Assembly (NCBI GenBank): GCA_964058845.1
Contig: CAXKVR010000642.1
Location: forward strand, 1-22,910
DNA length: 22,910 bases
Direction: 5' to 3'
DNA from: Carex sylvatica
Lineage: Eukaryota; Streptophyta; Magnoliopsida; Poales; Cyperaceae
Shown here: piece by piece, positions 17,040 through 22,910 of the stretch
How the letters are laid out: the number at the start of each line of letters is the position of its first letter
How positions within the stretch are numbered: position 1 is the first letter of the stretch
Made by a program: the position numbers and the translations under genes
Notes under the pieces: model-generated
Database searches by the model: none
What the model saw: only the letters and a program-made list of their open reading frames with translations
Told to the model about the DNA's origin: nothing

Positions 17040-17390
17040 TATTTTATAATTTTCTAAATTAATCAAACTATTTTCTAAATTAATCATGGTATTTTCTAAA
17101 TGAATAGGGCAATTTTCTAAATTATTCCATACCGTTTTGGTATTTTCTAAAAAATTCCATACAATTTTGGTATTTTTTTTAAAATTTCAGACCATTTTGA
17201 TATTTTCTAAATTATTTTACACTATTATGGTATTTTCTAAATTATTTTACACTATTTTGATATTTTCTACATTATTTTATACTATTTTGGTATTTTCTAA
17301 ATTATTCTAAACCATTTTGGTAATTTCTAAATTATTATACACAAATTTTCTAAAAGTCTAAATTATTTGGACATTATTCTAAACTATTTT
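17040..17390 (+). repeat. Right subterminal array of about ten 30-bp units
   Basis: The unit is approximately ggtattttctaaattatttt plus acactatttt, 30 bp, most regular from about 17200 to 17330 and decaying outward. It is inverted relative to the left array at 15500-15960. The arrangement, inside both terminal repeats and in opposite orientation, suggests a functional subterminal region. Confidence 0.75.
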
Positions 17391-17765
17391 AGAATTAAAT
17401 AATTAAATATATTATAAATTTAAATTTAAATTTAAATTTAGATAAAAAAAAATTACCTGAAATCAGAGGAGAAAGCGACTGACTGCGTGGGGAAGAAGAT
17501 GGAGGCGCGGGTGAAATATGTAAGATCTCTGAATCCGGAAAAAAAAATTCTGGTTTTGGGACTAAAATCCGGAAAAAAAAATTCCGGATTTGGAAACCGG
17601 AGAAAAGTTTTCCGGTTTTGGAGTTGAGTTTCCGGAAAAAAATTTCCGGGATTGAATGGTGGAACTGGAAAAAAAATTTCCGGTTTGAGTATATTCCGAA
17701 TTCTTCTCCCTTTTGGTTATTTTTTAAAATTTTATTTATTTTTTGGATATAAATAAAAGAATCGG

Positions 17766-17774
17766 CCATTACTT
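17766..17774 (+). repeat. 9-bp target-site duplication, right copy
   Basis: ccattactt, identical to 14915-14923, immediately follows the right terminal repeat, which ends aatcgg at 17765. Confidence 0.9.
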
Positions 17775-18330
17775 CTCTACTTGAGGAATAAGGATGAGTG
17801 ATTTTAGGAATCCACTATGAAATTTTTATTCTCTGTCGAAGAATTAGTGATTTGTGGAACCCACTTTGAAATTTTTATTCTCTTATTTTTATTCTAAAGA
17901 ATGAGTGATTGGTGGGTCGACCCTGTGATTTTTTTGCTATCTAATGGTTTCTACTTTCTAATTTCTACCCACCACCATTTGAAAATTACTATAGCGCATG
18001 TTGGAGAGAACTTTTTTTCTATAGAAATAAAAAATAAAAAGAGTATATTATATTTTTGATTGATAGAAAAATTGGTAAGACTTTTATCGATTCTGAAAAT
18101 CAAAAAATTTAAATCGGTAAGAATTCGACTGATTCAAATCAATTTTTTTATTATTTTGTTTTCTCTAATAAAATATAAAAAGATTTACTAAAAATAGATA
18201 CAATATCTTGAAAGTTAGATATCATCTATGGGGGTGTGTAAAGTTACTCTTTTAATTTGAATGTAGTGGTTTCTGCTATACTATTATATTGGTTGTCTCT
18301 GTATAAGATACCACCTAAAATTAGGTACAT
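17775..18330. other. Noncoding stretch with three short diverged repeats
   Basis: Near its start there are three related segments: gagtgattttaggaatccac (about 17796), tagtgatttgtggaacccac (about 17847) and gagtgattggtgggtcgacc (about 17910). The first two continue with t.tgaaatttttattctct. The rest is AT-rich, and no gene or transposon ends are supported. Confidence 0.45.
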
Positions 18331-20113
18331 AATGATAGACTTTGATGGAAATTTTTGTGGTTTGGAGGAAATACTATTAGAAAAAAAAAAAAACATTCCC
18401 TTATAGCTTGGAATAAAGTATGATATAAAGTATGATGTAGTAAAAAATTAACATGATGGTTTTGAAGTTTTAGATTTGCATAGAATGAATTTGACTTTGA
18501 TTGGTAAGTGGTTGATGAAATTTTATTGATTCTAGAGAACATGGTATATGGAAAAGGATTTTAATTGATAACTTTATCGTAGTTCTGTACATGTTGATAT
18601 GTACCTCATATCAACATGTAGAGGATTTCAATCGGTTTTAACCGGTTTGGTTCACTTAGAAGACCGTATATGTACTAAACTGATTAAAACCGAGTTAGTT
18701 GATTGTTTTTTGTGAGAAACCAACGAACCGTTTAGTTAAAAATAAATCAATTCTGTCCAGATTGATTCGCGAGCTTTCTCTTCGCGTATCATATTCTTTC
18801 GAATTTGTTCTCTTCTCTCTCGTGAAATTCAAAATTAACCACAACATACTAATAATCAAAGACAGTTATGAAATCGTGATAACATACTAATCTCAAAAAA
18901 CATTTCCACATGTACAGCTAGACAATAACTCGACGCATCCAAGCAAAACAACTAAGTGGTGAGTTTGTTTTCGTAAATATATATGACTGAATCAAAGAAC
19001 GTTGATCTAAGTTCTCAATCAAAGATATGAATAAAAATGCTTTCCAGGTGTTTGATAAATTGCTCAAGTCAAAAACTTTTTTCTGTTTTATGGGATGATG
19101 GTTTGTAATGATTTGTACTGTGTCAAGTACACAAGCATGTTGTATGGAATAATGGGTGTCTAATTAAAGTGGTTATTGTACTGATTTTGTCGCACTAAGA
19201 TACATTATCGCTTGCTTTAACAAAATTTAATGTATGGTATGCCTAATCTAAATTGATCTTCCAAGTTTCAACCAATTACCAATTACAATTTCATGCCATA
19301 ATGGTGAGAGTTGCTAGAGTGTGAGCCATGATAGAAGAACAGCCATGCTGTGTGTTTTCGAGTTATCCTAATTTGCTTTTAGTGCAACTAATAGTGTTGC
19401 TCCGATATTCTAGTCACAGCCACAGGATTGTATTAATCTTTAACATTTTTTTTCATCAATATTAGAATCCTATGATATTCACTGGTTGGTGCTGGTTGTA
19501 TACCAGCAAGAGGATTATGTTCATAGGTACTTTGCATTCTGGTTCAGTATTAATTAGTTGGTGATTAATATTACATAAGAACTTATTAATTTTGTAAGCT
19601 TTTTCACGAATTACATAAGCATGTTCATGCACTAGTCAGCTGATTTGTGCTTTTATGTCTACCTGCAGGTTTAGCCGTAGTATTCATTGCAATCACCTAT
19701 TAATGTCATATAATGATTTTTTTTTTACTGAATTGACCACAACTAAAGATAAATTATGCTATAATCTCAAATGTTTGATAAGTTGAATGAAATAGTCTCT
19801 TGGCGATTTTCACCAAAAAGTATGTGGACATGATTTTTTATGTATAGCCTTAATATCTGATAAAAATATATATAGAGTTATTCAAACGAAATTAACAGTT
19901 AAATCGGTTAATCCACTGGTTCAACCAGTAAACTAATGACCTGAAATTTTATCGAGTCATTGTCCGGTTCAGTTCTAATAACATTGCGTTGTAGCCTTTA
20001 ACGTCTCCTAAAAGATCTGAAATGTGTAGTAAACTATGGTGTAATTCATGTCTTCTTCTTTTTTGTTTTAAATCCGGCTATCATTTTAAATTCATTGAAT
20101 GACGACATTGTAG
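18331..20113. other. Long AT-rich intergenic stretch
   Basis: I find no believable coding frame here. A perfect 13-bp hairpin is at 18588-18620. Two patches rich in aaccggtt/ggttcaacc words (about 18628-18745 and 19880-19975) resemble decayed ends of hAT-type elements, but no matching ends or target duplications could be found. Confidence 0.4.
18588..18620. repeat. Perfect 13-bp inverted repeat
   Basis: tacatgttgatat and its exact reverse complement atatcaacatgta are separated by gtacctc. A T-rich run does not follow it, so it is not a typical terminator. It may be the end of a decayed small transposon. Confidence 0.7.
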
Positions 20114-20122
20114 TCCGTATTA

Positions 20123-20879
20123 CCGAAATTATTTTGATTAGCGCTTCAGTTAATCAAAATTAAACAAACACCACCTGTTATTTCAAATTTTAAATTTTAT
20201 CACCCATGTGCCCTCAGTCTACGTATCAAATTTTTTAGTGCGCGTCCTGAGAAAGCACACCAAATTAATTTTTTTATTATTCTTTTTTGTTTTTATTTTT
20301 GATACGCACTCTCATGAAGTGCATCAAATTTTTTTTCAGTTCTGTTCTGAATTGTTTGAAATATTTGGACAAATTTTTTTTTGTTTTATTCTATTTTGTT
20401 ATGTGGTATTTAGAATTATACGCATAAAATTTGACGATTAAATTGTAGAAAATAAAACTCACTTCTTTAACAAATAAAATTTTGAACTAAATTTGAACTA
20501 AAAATTACTACAATAAATTATACGCACAATCTGAACAGCATTTGTACTAAGTAAGTTGGTGCGCAAATTGCTACAAATTATATGCACAATTCGATGAAAC
20601 ATTTTATACTAGAAATTACACCCATAACAGAAAAAAAAATATTGTCAAAAAATTTCAAACAATTCAGAAGAAAATTTTATTTGGTTCATTTTTTGAGGGT
20701 GTGCAGCAAAAAAAACCAAAAAAATATTTAAAAAATTAATTTGATGCACTTTCTCAGGACGTGCACCAAAAATTTTGATGCGCGAATTGAGAAAACGTGG
20801 GTGGTAAAATATGAAATTTAACATTTTGTAGTATTTGTTTAATTTTGAATTATTAAAGTGCTAATAAAAAAAAATTTGG
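20123..20879. mobile_element. Short Mutator-like element (MULE-MITE)
   Basis: A 757-bp element whose inverted repeats occupy most of its length (about 20123-20370 and 20640-20879). The ends are CCGAAATTATTTTGATTAGC and, in reverse complement, CCAAATTTTTTTTTATTAGC. The 9-bp target duplication is tccgtatta (20114-20122) and tccttatta (20880-20888), 8 of 9 matching. Arms share caaaattaaacaaa, cgtcctgagaaag.gca.ca and a ctgaattgtttgaaat word. The 77-aa frame at 20208 lies within the left arm and is low-complexity, so it is not called. A third member of the CC(G/A)A-ended Mutator-like group in this window. Confidence 0.82.
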
Positions 20880-20948
20880 TCCTTATTATTTTATAATGAT
20901 AGGAGCTACTCATTACAAGCAACAAACCCTCGGCTTCCTCCCAATCTA

Positions 20949-20965
20949 TCTCTCTCTCTCTCTCT
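20949..20965 (+). repeat. (CT)n microsatellite
   Basis: A short tctctctctctctctct run between the Mutator-like element and the next hAT element. Confidence 0.8.
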
Positions 20966-20980
20966 AAAGTTAATACTAAT

Positions 20981-21693
20981 TAGGGCTTTAAATGAACCGA
21001 ACCAAATTGAATTCAAATTCAAATTCGAAATAATTTCGAACCAAATCCAGTTCGAAATTAATTATATTTCAAACCTAAAAGGCCAGTTCGAATTTGGTTC
21101 GAATTAATTCGAAGTAGTTCGATTTGATTCGAAATTAGTTCGAAATTAAGGCAGCAATTCAGTTAAATGATTAGAATTGAAGTAATTTCCATCTAAATTT
21201 TTCAGAAACATAAGTTGTTTATCAGCGGATCAAGTAATTAGAATTGAAGTGATTGCCACCTGTGCCTCTCAATCTCATGAGATCCACTTTGCGAGATCAA
21301 AAGATTGAATAAAAAAAAAACTGAAATAGTTTAATATCAAAGCGAAGGAGAGAGGAGAGAGGAGAGTCCAAGCGAGAGTGAGAGCGACAGGAGAGTAAGA
21401 GTGACGGAGAGAGGAGAGGAAAGAGTGAGAGTGAGGGCGAGAGGAGAGGTGAAATAAGTTGGCTAGGTTTAGAAAGCGGGAGGGAGAGACTATAATTTGT
21501 CGTAAATTAATTGGATTGTCCGTGAATTTTGAACCATCGTACTTGGGCAGGTTCGAATTCAAAATTGAATTAATTTCGAATCAAACTGGTTTGAATTCAT
21601 TTCGAATCGAACTACTTTTGAATAATAAAAAAATTCGAACTTTTTTCGAACTCCAATCGAATCACGAATCTCAATTTTTTTTGTGCACCCCTA
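20981..21693. mobile_element. Non-autonomous hAT element with 'ttcgaa' subterminal repeats
   Basis: A 713-bp element. The left end is TAGGGCTTTAAATGAACC and the right end, in reverse complement, TAGGGGTGCACAAAAAAA. The 8-bp flanks atactaat (20973-20980) and acactatt (21694-21701) match at 6 of 8, so this is an older insertion than the other TAGGGG elements. The words ttcgaa, aattcga and ttcgaatt are dense near both ends. The middle contains a 115-bp GA-rich tract (21341-21455). The short frames on both strands reflect repeats and purine tracts. Confidence 0.72.
21341..21455 (+). repeat. GA-rich polypurine tract
   Basis: About 115 bp with very few pyrimidines (gaggagagaggagag, gagagtgagagcgacagg), inside the hAT element. 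The minus-strand frame here is Ser/Leu-rich low complexity and not believed as a protein. Confidence 0.75.
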
Positions 21694-21701
21694 ACACTAT
21701 T

Positions 21702-22300
21702 ATTACAAAATTATGATAATTTAGAATTTACTTTATGTTAACCTTATACTTATTATTATTTTCAAATGATTCAATTATCAAATATTGACCGATCTTAATT
21801 TTGATATTTATTGTTGTATTATTTATAAAAACAGATGAAGATTTTACTTTGTCATGGCATAAAATTTCTGAACATTATATATATATAAAAAAAATCTACT
21901 TTTTCCGTCTGTTTTTATCAGTCTTATTAAAACTGAACAGGACGGTCAAATTAGAAGTAGAAGAAGAAAAAAAGGAGAGAACCCGGATACTTATTTAATT
22001 AGTTTGATTCTTTTATGCTGTTGAATCAGTCAAAAACCGCTAACCATATGTACTTCGATTGACTTCTCTTCTTTTCTTCGAATATCTTGTGTAAATTCCC
22101 AATTGTCTCCAATTTCTTGACACGTGGAAATGAAAATTAACTAAACTCAACAATTTAGAGGTTAGAATCACTATAATGATCCAATATTTTGCATTATTCT
22201 TCTCCCTACCGAATTTCTTTTGAACATCTGCCCCTCTGCACAAGAAAATTGTAAATTGCTTATGTCTTCCTATAATCCGTCACAAGAGTTTTCGCATTAG
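21702..22300. other. AT-rich spacer, nothing recognised
   Basis: No frame, repeat or transposon end is supported between the hAT element and the possible relic at 22340. Confidence 0.45.
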
Positions 22301-22339
22301 TTTGTGCAAATATGTTAGAACGATGGTTGGATGTGGTTG

Positions 22340-22500
22340 TTTGTGTTGCTTAGTTAAATCTCTCTTTGAGTTGCTTGAAATTGTATTAGCTTTTGGTTTT
22401 AATCTACCTACAATGTCAAACTATTTCAATGCACGGAAGATGTATGATGAAATTCCCAAGTGAAACTTTTGTTAGTATATGTACTTGGAAAGAATAATTC
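22340..22500 (+). pseudogene. Possible decayed PPR-repeat fragment
   Basis: The plus-strand translation includes FGFNLPTMSNYFNARKMYDE followed by IPK. This resembles the 'G...D A RK(V/M)FDE(M/I)P..' junction between repeats in plant PLS-type pentatricopeptide proteins. The next residues that would fit (ETFVSICTW) lie in a different frame, and stops follow, so any gene is broken. The match is short and a chance likeness cannot be excluded. Confidence 0.25.
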
Positions 22501-22910
22501 TAATTGGTGCCAATCTTATCAAAGATGAGTTAGTTAATCAAGAATTAAAATTCCACTTGTAGTCTGGCATTGAATCTTAACAGACCTAACCTTGCTCCTT
22601 GTAGCATTGAACAATCCTCTCTAAAGTGTTTGATAGTGTTTGATGAAATGCGCAAACCAAAATCAATCGATCGAGTAATAAGCAACATAACAGTACCAAA
22701 CCAAGTTCGATGACTGTGAGGACTGAGGAGCATCCTTCAGCTGCATCAGGTCTTCATTTGCATCTTGCTTTAATTCATTTTAGCTTTGCCTAATATACAT
22801 AAGGGTACTTAATTCTTGCTTGAAGATTGAATTAGACTATTTATCATTATACAATTTACAACCAGTGTACACAGTTTTCTAAATCGTATAGCTTAACTAT
22901 TATCTAGTGA
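22501..22910. other. Right-edge noncoding stretch
   Basis: Less AT-biased than the transposon regions, with short interrupted frames on both strands. It may continue the decayed sequence at 22340-22500. I see no intact gene or repeat. Confidence 0.35.

Larger units (their letters stand above)
14924..17765 (+). mobile_element. Mutator-like element with decayed transposase frame
   Basis: A 2842-bp element bounded by a perfect 9-bp target duplication. The terminal inverted repeats start CCGATTTTTTTATTTATA (left) and CCGATTCTTTTATTTATA (right, reverse complement). They can be followed for about 200 bp (14924-15130 and 17555-17765), through aataaccaaaagg.ag, gaattcggaatata and several 'ccggaaatttttccgg'-type palindromic words. 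Internal order: left repeat, TATA box, likely leader exon and intron, left AT-rich array, reading frame at 16037 with a 45-bp minisatellite, unassigned sequence (16743-17030), right 30-bp array, right repeat. The perfect target duplication suggests fairly recent insertion. The frame encodes only the N-terminal domain of a transposase, so the element is probably non-autonomous. Confidence 0.92.

Noticed and set aside
17395..17769. 124-aa minus-strand frame
   Set aside because: It runs through the right terminal repeat of the Mutator-like element, and the Phe/Lys-rich sequence reflects ccggaaaaatttt-type palindromes.
18236..18260. gggggtgtgtaaagttactc as a possible hAT left end
   Set aside because: No matching right end or 8-bp flank could be found within the following 2 kb.

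Overview
This window looks like nuclear DNA of a flowering plant. It is AT-rich, holds two intronless plant secondary-product glycosyltransferase genes with full PSPG boxes, and is otherwise almost entirely non-autonomous DNA transposons of plant type (hAT, Mutator-like and PIF/Harbinger-like). I cannot name the species. There are no bacterial, organellar or viral signals.

Genes. Two same-strand genes, 1184-2623 (479 aa) and 11347-12774 (475 aa), encode UDP-glucosyltransferases closest to the UGT72B group (hydroquinone, monolignol and other phenol O-glucosyltransferases). By hand count they match at about 377 of 468 aligned residues with no internal gap. The duplication is segmental. Upstream homology runs from about 880 and 10985, and downstream homology is traceable in blocks to about 7265 and 13445. 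Copy A has been stretched to over 6 kb by insertions, while copy B is about 2.5 kb. Copy A has a 1-base deletion near its 3' end that gives it a different C-terminus.

Transposon layer, left to right: fold-back MITE (366-790); two direct copies of a MITE-arm-like sequence (2812-3179); hAT (3510-4198) with a Harbinger-like element (4200-5704) inside its right target-site duplication; a LINE-like 3' tail on the minus strand (6300-6480); a run of 31 G (6548-6578); hAT-like (6765-7135); hAT (7343-7876); a 'tatccg' repeat region (7924-8400 and 10355-10545) split by a Mutator-like element (8600-10087); a degenerate fold-back (about 10564-10931); a 'gtatcg' element (13609-14621) split by a hAT (13753-14590); a small fold-back (14634-14782); a 2.84 kb Mutator-like element with a perfect 9-bp target duplication and a decayed transposase-type reading frame (14924-17765); a 757-bp Mutator-like element (20123-20879); and a hAT (20981-21693). 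The stretches 17775-20113 and 21702-22910 are mostly featureless, with a possible decayed PPR-type relic near 22340-22500.

The two glucosyltransferases are the only genes that look intact. They probably share a promoter design, with a conserved 51-bp block and a TATA box, and may have diverged in acceptor specificity. I see no sign of a wholly new type of system. The most informative signals are the nested insertions, one with its empty site preserved nearby, and the Mutator-like family with a repeat-bearing N-terminal transposase fragment.
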